From Aradus depressus (taxonomy: Eukaryota; Arthropoda; Insecta; Hemiptera; Aradidae): a stretch of DNA of 64,000 nucleotides. This document shows positions 1-11,266 of this stretch, piece after piece. The notes beneath the pieces are model-generated. The model was not told where the DNA came from and did no database searches. It worked only from the letters and a program-made list of their open reading frames with translations. The stretch lies in the NCBI GenBank assembly GCA_963662175.1, contig OY759224.1, positions 27,599,489 through 27,663,488 of the forward strand. The letters run 5' to 3'. The position numbers were made by a program, and so were the translations under genes. Each line of letters opens with the position of its first letter. Positions within the stretch are counted from its first letter, which is position 1.

Positions 1-319
1 TAAATGTGCGCATTTATTTTAATATTTAGATATTTAGTAATTTATTAAGTGTGAAATTCTTACTTTATTATTACCTATATAAAATGTATATTCAAATTGT
101 ACCCCAACTCTCTACAATAAGCCTTAATAGGCTTCAATGTAGTAATAAATATATTTAGCTCATATCTGGATTACGATTACATGATTACTCGATTACAATC
201 ATAATCATGGCCGTGATTACGATTACAATCGTGTAATCAAGTAATCACACAATTTTTTTAAATTATAATCGCAGTCATAATCATAATCTTAATCATTGAA
301 TATGATTATGCCCATCTCT
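1..319. mobile_element. End of a hAT-like element with GATTAC-type subterminal repeats
   Basis: From about 165 to 300 the sequence is a dense array of GATTAC/GTAATC and related ATAATC motifs in both orientations. It stops near CCCATCTCTG at 310-319. Arrays of short inverted motifs next to a terminus ending in GCCCATCTCT are typical of non-autonomous hAT elements, where they act as transposase binding sites. The other terminus is not seen and probably lies before the window. No coding sequence is visible. The class call rests on pattern only. Confidence 0.4.
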
Positions 320-1130
320 GCCTTGATGACACGTTGGCGATCTTTAAGCACCCCAACTGTGGGGAAATAAAATGCATTTATTTTCCGTTGAATTAGAATC
401 TTCGTTTCAACTGCAATAGATAACATGACTGAGGACTGAGGGAGTTTCAGCTGCAGTTAACAAAAGGGAGAGGGGGGGGGGGGGGGGGGGGGTGCAGAAA
501 AACATTGACAAAACAAGCAGACGATCTTATCAAAACATTAGAGCAGCCGCAGTCGGTAAATCAAAACAGTTCTATATAATCCAAATAAGAAAGAGATGGG
601 GGCTGAGATCTGGTCACGTGGGGGGGGTCACGTGACATAGACCATGTGACCCGGCTTATATTAAAATACACCCCCATGTCTGTTGGATACATATTGGCTC
701 AGCATTTCATTTGCATAACTCAAGTGGCCTGGACTCCTCTGTAGAGTGGCCAATCTGTTGATAATTACTGAATATTGCAAAGTCGAATCACCAGCGGATG
801 TACTTCCCCAGTGCGAATTAATCAACTATGTTTTCGCTTTCTTTACAAACCTATTGATTGTTTTTTGGTACAGATAAATTTTTTAATACAATGATTGTTT
901 TTGACTCCAGGTGTTGTCCTCTTGGCATATTTAAAATGTACATATAAATCTTATTAAAGTACGTTATTGTTTTATTTATTCATTTATAATTTTTTTCAAA
1001 TTCATTTATATCTTTTTTATTTATTTATTTATAATAATTATCCTGAAAAACAAGAATCTGAGCAACAGTTTTTGGTATAAGAAAGCCCAGCTTTGGTCAC
1101 ACACATATATATATAATTGTTTCATTATTT
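320..1130. other. No gene; G-tract, E-box cluster, AT-rich repeat remnants
   Basis: No coding frame is supported here. A run of about 20 G lies near 473-492. Two CACGTG sites and one CATGTG sit at 615-655 between short inverted ends of the type ATGGGGGYTG/ACCCCCAT, so this may be a small MITE. From about 945 the text resembles the AT-rich part of the repeat found at 52600 and 48180 (ACGTTATTGTTTTATTTATT). Confidence 0.4.
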
Positions 1131-1133
1131 TTT

Positions 1134-1192
1134 GGTTATTGTGACTACAAGGTCATATCGCCTACAACTGGAGCGCTCTTTCATCACTCTAA
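1134..1192 (-). repeat. SINE fragment
   Basis: A short piece of the window's tRNA-derived SINE in reverse orientation. The diagnostic block AAGGTCATATCGCCTAC is followed by a diverged copy of the GCGCTCTTTC segment. Both ends are lost. Confidence 0.6.
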
Positions 1193-1583
1193 ATTGGTCA
1201 AAAATGGACCTTGAAACGTGAAAATCCTTTAAAAAATCTGCAATACTTTCTCATACCTACAGTGGTGAATAATGAATAAATGTGTTATTCATTTTTAATT
1301 TTTTTCGGCATTTTTTCTAGAGGTGTTTTCATTTTTTCTCTTTTGATTTTTTTTTCGACAATATTTCGGGACACTTTCACATCATTATGAACGATTCATA
1401 GTGAAAAATCAACATTTCAACATCCCAGAGAAGTTTAAAAAACACGTGTTCATTATAATGGAAAGAAGGTATCAGGGACGTTGGGACTGTGCTATGATGG
1501 GAGACTATGTATGGGGGTATAGTGGCATGCAGTGGGCTCAGAAAAACATAAGAAGAAAGACCGTTCTCATGTACATTTTTAAA

Positions 1584-1895
1584 AGACACTATTGTTAGGT
1601 TAGGTTTTATGACTCATGCCCGGGCTTTAACTACTAGGTCATATCGCCTACTACCAAAGCGCTCTTTCGTCACTGGTGGACATAAGGATAGTTCTAAATT
1701 TTGCCTACTCTAAATTTTTATTCACCTAGGGTAGGGGTCTTTAACGAGTACCTGACATCGTACAGGCTCGGGTCCATCGCTTAACGTCCCATCCGAAGGA
1801 CGGCGTGCTTAAGTTTATTTTACCTCTCAGATAAAATAAACTAAGGTCCTCGGTCGGGTTACGAACCTACGTTCTTGAGCTCAGACACTATTGTT
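1584..1895 (-). mobile_element. 5'-truncated SINE with 13-bp target duplication
   Basis: The reverse-oriented SINE body runs from the TTAGGTTAGG tail at about 1597 to GAGCTC near 1882, where the tRNA-like head is cut off. The 13-mer AGACACTATTGTT flanks it at 1584-1596 and 1883-1895. A 5' truncation bounded by a perfect target duplication is the usual mark of target-primed reverse transcription, so the truncation happened at insertion and not by later decay. Confidence 0.85.
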
Positions 1896-1899
1896 CTAT

Positions 1900-2826
1900 G
1901 AACATTCAATGTTATTTGGACTCTAGTTATAATAAATAAACATATAATATTAGTAGCTTTTAAGAAAATTGAAAAAAATATTATCACAGCCAAAATATTG
2001 ACACTTAAGAAAAACTACTTGTACACCCATAATCAGCATCATGAAATTTAGCAATAAACACTAAAAAACTAAGATAAACAAAAACTTGGTCAAATCTTGT
2101 TTCGTAGTGTTATCAAAAATATATGAAATAACAGTTTTATTAACTATTGAGCAGCAACATACGAAAGCACCTACATAACACGTATTTCGCTCGAAATATA
2201 TTATTCAAAATTTCATGTTGATTGGTCCTATTAAACTAAGTTTAAACACTATTATTACAGAGCGGGGAGAGTGTACCAACATTAAGTGAAGTTTCTCACT
2301 AGTTGACCAAACCAATTACCAGAAGGTTTAACTTAAACATCTGGGCGGGCAGGTCCAGAGCTGCCTCAGTCTGACTACTCGAACAAGGAACGAGTTCCAA
2401 CTGACTGGTCAGTTTAGTTATGTAAATCAGACACTCTCCGTATGTATTTAACCAATTCAATATGAGAGAAAATCCTCATGGACTCATGAAAAACATGGGC
2501 ACATTGATTGCAGGGGTGGGTTTTGTACTTATGTTATCTAAGGACAGAAGGCCCATCTAACAGCCACTCCCTAGTATTTTTTTTTCATTTTTATTTAATC
2601 AACAATCTGTTCGAAAATAATAGTAGGACCCCGGACATTGTCAGAAGGGTTGATATGAGAAAAACGACTAAATAATAAGTAATAAAAAATATAATAATAA
2701 AAATAATAGTAATTGTTATTGTTTAAAGGGATGACCCCTATACAATGGAGTCAGTGACCATTACTTTTACAATATTAACATTAACATTTCCAAAATTATA
2801 TATTGATCAGCTGAACAATAATGACA
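1900..2826. other. No gene seen; AT-rich sequence
   Basis: No ORF of note and no repeat that I can match elsewhere in the window. The segment is AT-rich with short oligo(A) and TAATAA runs near 2670-2720. Confidence 0.4.
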
Positions 2827-2828
2827 TA

Positions 2829-3213
2829 TGAGGAGTTTGGAGCCAGAGCGGACCAACCCACAATTTTTCGGAAAATGAGTTATTACCATCCTGATGTTGG
2901 CATAGGTTCCCTTTTTTCAAAACCAGTGTGGATCACTTAGTTTCTTCACTTCAGTGATAGATAGCAGCACTTTAAGTTTAGTCCACAAATATTTTGTGCA
3001 TATATTTTCAAAGTCACAATGGATCATATGGCCTCCAAAAACTTTATAGAACACAAAAAGGGATCACTCATCCAATACTATTCTAAAATTTGAAACATAA
3101 ATAAATATTTGGGGCCCATTTATGGAGATAAACAAAATGTACTCAATTTTCAATTGCCATTTTCTTCCTGTTCAGTTTCAACCAGTTGGTCCGCTCTGGC
3201 TCCAAACTCCTCA
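2829..3213 (+). mobile_element. 385-bp TA-flanked MITE (mariner/Tc1-type), copy 1
   Basis: The terminal inverted repeat TGAGGAGTTTGGAGCCAGAG continues to about 28 bp and appears inverted at 3186-3213. TA dinucleotides flank both ends (2827-2828 and 3214-3215), as made by Tc1/mariner transposases. No transposase is encoded. A near-identical copy of the same length lies inverted at 62689-63073, so the family moved recently relative to most repeats here. Confidence 0.85.
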
Positions 3214-3299
3214 TATATAAAGGAACCTTTAACAAACTAAATAAATAACATAAATAAATAGTAGGTGTTGAATATATAATATAATATGTAAGTTGAAAT

Positions 3300-3665
3300 A
3301 CATTATTCATTAACAATGAATGATCTAAGTTTCAGAGCGCTGATTAAATAATAGAAAATGTTTGAGATATCGTTCTTATTATGGGCCAGGAGTAATGTAT
3401 GAAAATTGGATCGGTCTATACTGATACTCTGAGGCAGGAAGTGGCTTCTAATGGGGGAGTATATCGGACAGGATATTAACAGGTGGTATACGTCTTCCAA
3501 TTCATTTTTATTGCAGATTGTACAAAGTTTCTGGGGATTAAGGTTCTATACATTATTTTTGTAACTGATTTTTAGATAGTACTTGCCAGATAGACGGAGT
3601 TGAGTCAGTGCTTTGATGTGTGAGAAAGGAGCATTCAGGTTTAGGTATTGGAGTTGATCGACAGT
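3300..3665 (-). pseudogene. LINE ORF2 C-terminal fragment with zinc knuckle
   Basis: Read on the minus strand, the fragment gives LTQLRLSGKYYLKI, a stop, then LCTICNKNELEDVYHLLISC. The second part fits the Cys-X2-Cys ... His-X4-Cys knuckle found after the RNase H domain in many non-LTR retrotransposons. A leucine-rich segment before the knuckle matches the same region of the element at 58153-58440. It is a short 5'-truncated relic, and the in-frame stop shows it is dead. The LINE clade cannot be fixed from this piece. Confidence 0.7.
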
Positions 3666-3869
3666 ACCAGTAGAACTCCGGGACATTGCCATCCACCACT
3701 CTCCAACTAGTGGAGAAGCCACAGGAGACCAACACTGTCGCTACCACCACTCTGCCCTACCTACCACTGTCCAGCAGTGGCGGAAGACCAGGAGGCGGGA
3801 CCTCGAAAGGACTGAGAGGTATGAGGGGAGAATCTGGTCATCACCAATACTCCCTTGAAATATGGCGTG
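3666..3869. other. GC-richer unclassified segment
   Basis: A locally less AT-rich stretch reading CCACCACTCTGCCCTACC and GGAAGACCAGGAGGCGGGAC. An open frame of about 65 codons crosses it, but no family is recognised. It may be more LINE-derived sequence, since it directly abuts the knuckle fragment. Confidence 0.3.
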
Positions 3870-4241
3870 AAAAATGTATATAGGTTAGGTTAGGTTTAAT
3901 GACTCATGCCCGGGCTTTAACTACGAGGTCATATCGCCTACTACCAGAGCGCTCTTTCGTCACTCCGGTGGACATGGGCCCGACTCTACTGTGGGAGTCC
4001 TAAATTTTGCCTACCCTAAATTTTTATTCACCTACGGCAGGGGTCTTAAATGAGTACCTGACATCGTACAGGCTCGGGACCATCGCTTAACGTCCCATCC
4101 GAAGGACGGCGTGCTTAAGTTTATTTTACCTCCCAGATAAAATAAACTAAGGGCCTCGGTCGGGTTTCGAACCCACGTTCTTGAGCTCAGAAGACAAGCA
4201 CGCAAACCACTGAGCTACCGGCGCCCTCAAAAATGTATATA
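3870..4241 (-). mobile_element. Full-length SINE with 13-bp target duplication
   Basis: A complete reverse-oriented copy spans 3883-4228 (346 bp). On the minus strand it starts GGGCGCCGGTAGCTCAGTGG (box A) with GGTTCGAAACC (box B) about 40 bp on, as in a tRNA-derived RNA polymerase III promoter. It ends in a CCTAACCTAACC tail. The target duplication AAAAATGTATATA flanks it at 3870-3882 and 4229-4241. It is one of the best copies for defining the consensus. Confidence 0.9.
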
Positions 4242-4356
4242 TATATACATACATACACACATTTATATATACATTCACACACATAGATAGGGATCCGGAA
4301 CAAGATGCTTTACTCAAGAAGTTTTCTTACCGAGTGTCCTATTGGTTGATTAGTTC

Positions 4357-4535
4357 GTTATTATGACTCATCTCCACGCTTTAGTTACAAGGTCATACCG
4401 CCTACTACCAGAGCGCTTTTTCGTCTCTCTGGTGGACATGAGCCCGACTCTACTATGTGTCCTAAATTTTTATTCACCTAGGATATGGGTCTTTCACGAG
4501 TACTTGACATCGTTCAGGCCCGGGACCTACTGGGG
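4357..4535 (-). repeat. SINE fragment, diverged
   Basis: Reverse-oriented 3' half of the SINE. The order of blocks is kept (GACTCAT, GGTCATACCGCCTACTAC, GGACATGAGCCCGACTC, TTTTTATTCACCTAG, GAGTACTTGACATCGT) with several substitutions. Its tail side reads TTCGTTATTATGAC, without the TTAGG repeats of the neighbouring copy. Confidence 0.75.
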
Positions 4536-5100
4536 GTTTACTGAGTATATTATATTATATCAGTATGAAATAATTTTGAGAAGGGGGAAGGGATAGAGAG
4601 TGATGAGAGTATGGCAACGTCGTATATTATTTTTTCGTTTATGAAAGCAGAGGAAAACATGAAATTCCATCGAAAAGTCAACATCGAACTCCTGATCGGT
4701 GATTGCAAAGGTAATAATGAAAATGACCCCCCCCCCCCCCCCCCCCCCCCCTCGGGGGTAATGTGGTCATACATAAGGCTACCAGTCGTGTTGAATGGAC
4801 AGTCCACCTGTGGGACGAATAGAACTGTGATCCCACTCAGCTGTACACAGGACCGTATATCCAACTGCGACCACCACTCATGTTCATGTTGGTACTCTAT
4901 GTTCATGTTACTCCTCCATGTTCATGAACATGTTCAATGCAAATTTTATGCTAATTCCGTACTCGCCTGTGTCTCTCCTCTACTCTTCAGGGCTACTGTT
5001 TCATATGTTTCTAACTTTCTAACCACCAATATAAAGTCAGAGAGCGAGAGGTATCAAATGTGATATGATACATCAGGGGTGTATGATACCAGGGAAGGGA
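4536..5100. other. Unclassified segment with C-homopolymer
   Basis: A run of about 24 C (4727-4750) followed by CTCGGGGG sits in the middle. Overlapping frames of 118 and 150 codons exist on opposite strands, but both are read through the homopolymer and show no known motif, so I do not call a gene. Repeated TGTTCATG/CATGTTCATG words occur near 4880-4935. Confidence 0.35.
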
Positions 5101-5156
5101 TAAGAGCACTGGATGCTTAGGTCCCTAGGTGTAAAACACCAGCCCACCACATATAT

Positions 5157-5770
5157 ACAGGGTGGCCCAGATAAGCGGCCACAAGTGAAATAACTCCTAA
5201 ACGGTTAGAGATATCAAAATTGTTTATAGGACTAAAGTTGTAGCACTCGCCAAGAGCTATAGTATGGAGTCCTCGAAAAGACAAAAATGACCCTTGTAAT
5301 GGCTCATACAACCCTTCGAAGGGCGGGATTCCCTTTTGACCCTTAAGTTTCATTACATTTTATTAAAGTACTAAAAAAACAAGGAAGAACTGTGCAAACA
5401 GACTACGTCAAGTAGTTCTTGGAAAAAAAACGTTTAAAGTTGCACGTTTTTCTTATTCTGAAGTTATTATTTTCCGCGCACTCACCGATCACCAACACCA
5501 TATCCACAATTTCGCTAGAGGAGTACATTGCAAATGCTGTAAATAAGTAATTCCTTATGACTGTAAGTCGTTCTCTCTTAATCCTTAAACTTCTCTAATA
5601 CCTTTCTAATTCCTTTGCATCAAATTCATGAGCAATAAGCGGTGGTAGTTTGAGGACGCCATGCTATAGCTCTCGGCGAGTGCTACAACTTTAGTCCTAT
5701 GAACAATTTTGATATCTCTAACCGTTTAGGAGTTATTCCACTTGTGGCCCGCTTATCTGGGCCACCCTGT
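5157..5770. mobile_element. 614-bp DNA element with ~119-bp terminal inverted repeats
   Basis: The left end ACAGGGTGGCCCAGATAAG is mirrored at the right end as CTTATCTGGGCCACCCTGT. The inverted arms pair over about 119 bp (5157-5275 against 5652-5770), with only scattered differences. Both ends are flanked by ATAT. No transposase frame is seen. Long arms with a short unique middle suit a non-autonomous cut-and-paste element; the superfamily is undecided. Confidence 0.75.
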
Positions 5771-5774
5771 ATAT

Positions 5775-6115
5775 TAACTGCCATTGTAATGAATGTATTG
5801 ACACGAAATTTGTAATGTAAACTCAAATCCTTCTAAGGACGACAACTATTAATTTTTAGCGGAATCAGCCGAAGGAAAAAGGGGGATCAGGGTGAGGGGG
5901 GATTTGATCTAATGAATATATCGACATAAAATTTTATATTTCAATTTAAAACCTCGTAAGGATAGCATCTATTGCGTACTTTAAGTACATAAACGGTGAT
6001 TCACCGACGATTTTTTTTTTCTTTTAATTTATTTTTTTAATTTCCCCAGCTTTACGAAGTATAGGGGAAGTTATGTAACTGTCGCTGATGAGAATTACCA
6101 AATCTCTAATCCTTT
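5775..6115 (+). repeat. T140 repeat copies (end of one, start of another)
   Basis: The T140 blocks occur in order: AATGAATGTATTGACACGAAA, TAAGGACGACA, a 140-bp-spaced second unit with GGATAGCATCTATTG, then GTACATAAACGGTGATTCACC. This is followed by TTCCCCAGCTTTACGAAGTA, the left terminus of the same family. No coding sequence. Confidence 0.65.
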
Positions 6116-6442
6116 CCTATAATAAAAAAAGGATTACAGATAAATGATAAAAGCTGAGGCCCTCATTATACAGAACTCTTCACAAAGCTGTTTGCAGTGA
6201 TTATCTTGGTTTGCCCTGGTTTTAAAAACTTAATGACAATTTTTTTTTTCTGAAATAATAAGAGACTTAAATCTACTCAGAGGGGATTAATAGCATTGAA
6301 TGCTTAGGTCCCTGGACGTACACCAGTATAACTGAATCCATAGCACAGCTGACTAACTAATCCTCTCTCTAATTAGGTGATTGGTCATTTTAAAATGACC
6401 TCGAACAGTATGTTAATGCATATTTTGATAAACAATCCCCAA

Positions 6443-6674
6443 CACGCCGTCCTTCGGATGGGACGTTAAGTAATGGTCTCGAGCCTGTACGATATCAGGT
6501 ACTCGTTAAAGACCCCTACCCTAGGTGAATAAAAATTTAGGATAGGCAAAATTTAGGACTCCCACAGTAGAGTCGGGCTCATGTCGACCAGAGTGACGAA
6601 AGAGCGCTCTGGTAGTAGGCGATATGACCTCGTAGTTAAAAGCCCGGGCATGAGTCATAAAACCTAACCTAACC
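6443..6674 (+). mobile_element. SINE, 5'-truncated
   Basis: Forward copy starting at CACGCCGTCCTTCGGATGGG, so the tRNA-like head is missing. The rest is intact down to CATAAAACCTAACCTAACC. Only a few substitutions from the consensus are seen. Confidence 0.85.
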
Positions 6675-6689
6675 CAACACAAAGTATTA

Positions 6690-8008
6690 AGTTTCCACTC
6701 TCCCTTTGAAACTAGGTGTCGCCTTTATACAGCTGCAGTTACAAGAGTTTATTTGTTAATAACCCTTCCTCCCTAATCCCCCCTTCCCTCTGGCAGATTT
6801 GGCTGAAAATCATTGATAACGTTTTGGGTACGCACGTAAAACGCTGATTCTCAAAAAAACTTGAAATTTATGTCTTAGATGGTTCTTGTCAAACGGAATC
6901 GTAAGTTATCATTAAGTTCATTTTTTTCACGAAACTACATAACTAGGCGTACCAAATTATGAATCAAATTTATCTCTTTTATCATAAATAAAAAATATAT
7001 GTTTAAGTAGATGCCTACCCTAAAGATCATTCCCTCATTGTGTCCCAACCGACAAATTCGAATAGATTCAAGCATCTAATTCGAAAAGTTTCTTAAAAAT
7101 TATTTACGGCCAACGGAAAAATCACAATATATATTTTTAAATTTGTCCTTAAAAAATGAGTCATTCCCTTACAGTTGTGTAACAGGAGAATTGGAGCATA
7201 ATTTTGAATTATATTGAACGCAGCCTTACTGTTTTCAGAAGTTGGCAATATTGATTTTTTTTTAAATATGGCAGACCGGAGTGTGAGTGATGAAATTTTT
7301 TGTTAAAGCTATTTTAAAGGAAAATGTTTTTCAAATTTACATTTTCGTCATTTCCTCACACCATGTAAAAAGGTAAGCGCTTATTTATATACTTTTTACG
7401 ATATATTTGTTTGTGTTTCTAGGTGTAATAATGTATCGTAAAATCGCCTGAAAAAGTTTACTATTATGTTTTATACTTTTGCGCAATAATGTTTCATTTC
7501 GTCAATCCCTCAACTACAAATTGTATATTTTATTTGAGAATCAGCCAAAATCTCATGTTGATATATTTATTCAATCGAAAATTCATGGACAAACGGACAC
7601 ACTAAGTGAAAAAGTTTCCAGTTATGTCGTAACGTGTTTTAGTTTTATAGACACAAAATTTTATATGAGATTCCAGAACCAGATAATAAAAACACCTAAT
7701 GATTTTTGGTCAAATCAGGTAAAGGAAAGAGGGAATTAGGGGGAATTCCTAAGGCAAAAATAATTAAAATCAGTAGTTAACTTTCTCAGGGCCCCTCTCA
7801 ATCCCATTCCTTTCGGCCGCTTTGACTGAAAATATATAAATGTCGTCGTTATGAGGTTCTAAGTACATATATACAATTTTGTGTCAATACATCGAGTTAT
7901 CATGTACACAGATAAACCTTTTTTTTTTTTAATTTTTGAAACCATGGGGACGGTAAACATGAAACTCAGATAAAAAGAGAATTTCTAACCGATCTCATAA
8001 CTTCCTCT
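6690..8008 (+). repeat. Decayed T140-related sequence, no gene
   Basis: Pieces of T140 are visible: CTTCCTCCCTAATCCCCC with a poly-pyrimidine context near 6765-6800, TCAATCCCATTCCTTTCGGCC near 7800, and the right inverted end (ACCATGGGGACGG ... CCGATCTCATAACTTCCTCTATAC) at about 7940-8008. That end is cut by the LINE poly(T). An 86-codon frame at 7479-7739 has no recognised motif and falls within this repeat context, so I do not call it. Confidence 0.4.
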
Positions 8009-9006
8009 ATACTTTTTTTTTTTTTGTATTCAAGGCTTTAGCTTGTTGCCATTAGTCATCGTTCTATAATAGTATTAGTCTTTATTCAATATTACTCAAA
8101 CACTAATTCCAATACAGCTAATATAGGTTCCAACAGCTTCAAATGTGACCGAGGGATTTGTCAGGATATCTAAATAAGTGGGAGAGGGCTTCCCCAGAAG
8201 AGAGCTTATAGTTCTCATACAGTGACATCTTTCAGCTGCTTACTTCATACAGGACATGATGATGTGTTGTGGATCATCTCTCTGCTCACACAACTCACAC
8301 ACATCATCAAACCGTCTACCGATCTTATGTAGGTAAGCCCCTGACACCTCATGGTTCGTCCTCAGTCTGCACATAACTCGTATCCAATTTCTGGGGGCAG
8401 AAACGTTTCTATACCAGGGAACATGGCTAACTCCAGGATTGTGACATCTATAAAACAGGCCAACCTGACTATTTTCATAATTTTTCTGCCAATCAAATCG
8501 CAATTTTTGCTTAAAATGACAGTGTACATCGTTGTAAGGAACGAAACGACCCTGATCATAAGACCGTGTAGCACCCTTGGCAAGAAGGTCAACAATTTCG
8601 TTGTTTTTTATTCCAGAGTGACCTCTGATCCAGGCAAATTTAATGACTTTACCTATCGATCTAAGTCGAACCAGACTCTCCAAGATGAGATAACTATATT
8701 GTTCAAACGGGAACTGAGACTTACATTTCCAAGCATCTGAATGGCGCTCAAGCTATCAGTAAGAATCAAAACCCTAGAATAACTTACTGATTGTAAGTAT
8801 TGAAGGGCATCCGCCAAGGCAGTTAGCTCAGCTGTGTAGACTGAAGCAGAATCTGCAAGCCTGATTGATATATCTACATTGGAGAAAGGATGAAAGACAG
8901 CCGCCCCAACTCCGCTGTCCATCTTTGATCCGTCTGTAAATATGGTAGAGAATAGAGGAAACGTGGTTCGCAGAAACTCATCAAAGTAGTGTAGCCGTTG
9001 ATTGAC
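8009..9006 (-). pseudogene. LINE 3' end: RNase H plus zinc knuckle, frameshifted
   Basis: A minus-strand LINE fragment ends in poly(A), read as T14 on the plus strand near 8009-8025. Its frame opens with IFTDGSKMDSGVGAAVF, the first catalytic Asp of RNase H. It continues with YTAELTAL (Glu) and LILTDSLSA (Asp), then shifts frame near 8650-8680. It resumes as FAWIRGHSGIKNNEIVDLLA, with the His and last Asp, and ends in a Cys-X2-Cys...His...Cys knuckle (CELCEQRDDPQHIIMSC). RNase H in non-LTR elements degrades the RNA template in R1-, I- and LOA-like lineages. All catalytic residues remain, but the frameshift and 5' truncation make it inactive. Confidence 0.85.
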
Positions 9007-9895
9007 CGACTACTTTTTCAATAATGTTCTCATTACACATCTTTCTCTCATATAGAAATATTTGTTAAATTATAAATCCAAATAAGAATTATTTAATAAT
9101 AAAATAAACACGCAATACGTACGTAAGGACCAGTTAACCAAGTCTGTGTGTAGTGTGGAGACAGACTGACTGAAAGGATGACATCACTATAATACCTACT
9201 GGGATTAAAAACAGGGGCCAAATCATGTAAACTTATTATTTTATTTCGTTTTGTTTTATTTATAACGAACAATGTTCACCAATGAATCACCAGCAATGTA
9301 GTTCCAAAACCAAATAATGGATATATGACACACAGGGACTTCTGAAACCTCATTCTTTGATCCCCTATACTTCATATAGCTGTTGAAATAATAATAAAAA
9401 TGACGACACTTATTAAGTTTCAGCGACATCGAAGGGATGGATTCAGAAGCTTCTATGAAAATAAACAAAATTATTGATTTTTAGCCAAAGGGTGTACGAA
9501 AACGTAATTGATTATTTCGTGGTGGGGAAGTACATTAACGGTGATTCACCAACTTTTGTTTTTCCTGAATAGGACCTAGTAGACAACAATAGATATCCAA
9601 TGACTATGCCTCCATTTTAACTGCACTTTCCAACTTTTTTTTTTTTTCCCCCTTGAGTTAGAAAAATTTCCCCTAGAGGGCTCCACATTAGTTTGTTCTT
9701 TGTTTCATTTGTCCCAGGAGAGTAGACTGATGTGAGGTAGTTGGCCTCGGGAGGTGAACCACTGGATTTTTCAACACTAATGGAGCTATCGAGAGGACAA
9801 TCCTGGTGACATTGGCGCGGCAACGTGTTGGTTAGTGGACACTAGCGCAGAAATATTATTCTTATTTTGAACAATTTAACTTTCTTATACTGTAG
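9007..9895. other. No gene; T140 end and unclassified sequence
   Basis: A T140 right-end block (GTGGGGAAGTACATTAACGG, GATTCACCAAC) occurs at about 9520-9552. The rest has no supported coding frame and no repeat that I can place. Confidence 0.4.
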
Positions 9896-9968
9896 TTAGT
9901 TATTTATTGTGACGCATGCCCGGGCTTTAACTATGAGATTAAGCGCCTACTACCAGAGCGCTCTCTCG

Positions 9969-11044
<1,076 letters not shown>

Positions 11045-11266
11045 CCCTAACTGTGGGAGGTCTAAATGTTTCCTACTTTTATTATCTAGGGTAGGCGTCT
11101 TTAACGGGTACCGGACATCGTACAAACTCGGGACTATCGCTTAACGTCCCATCCGAAGGACGGCGGGCTTAAGTTTATTTTACCTCCCAGATAAAATAAA
11201 CTAAGAGCCTCGGCCGATCTTCAGCTCAGAAGGCAAGCACGCATACCACTGAGCTACCGGCGCCCC

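Noticed and set aside
3870..3900. Interstitial telomere repeat (TTAGG)n
   Set aside because: Only two or three units occur and always at the same end of the SINE, so they are its tail and not telomeric DNA.
4550..5063. 150- and 118-codon ORFs on opposite strands
   Set aside because: Both read through a 24-C run, giving Pro or Gly stretches, and neither shows a domain.
6045..6075. loxP-like site (ACTTCGTATA with inverted arms)
   Set aside because: The likeness is limited to a CTATAC-GAA-GTATAG hairpin repeated in every T140 terminus; there is no 13-8-13 architecture or recombinase.
7479..7739. 86-codon ORF as a host gene
   Set aside because: It lies in decayed T140-type repeat sequence and has no recognisable domain or start context.
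8351..8740. 129-codon plus-strand ORF
   Set aside because: It is the antisense of the LINE RNase H fragment, which has clear catalytic motifs on the minus strand.
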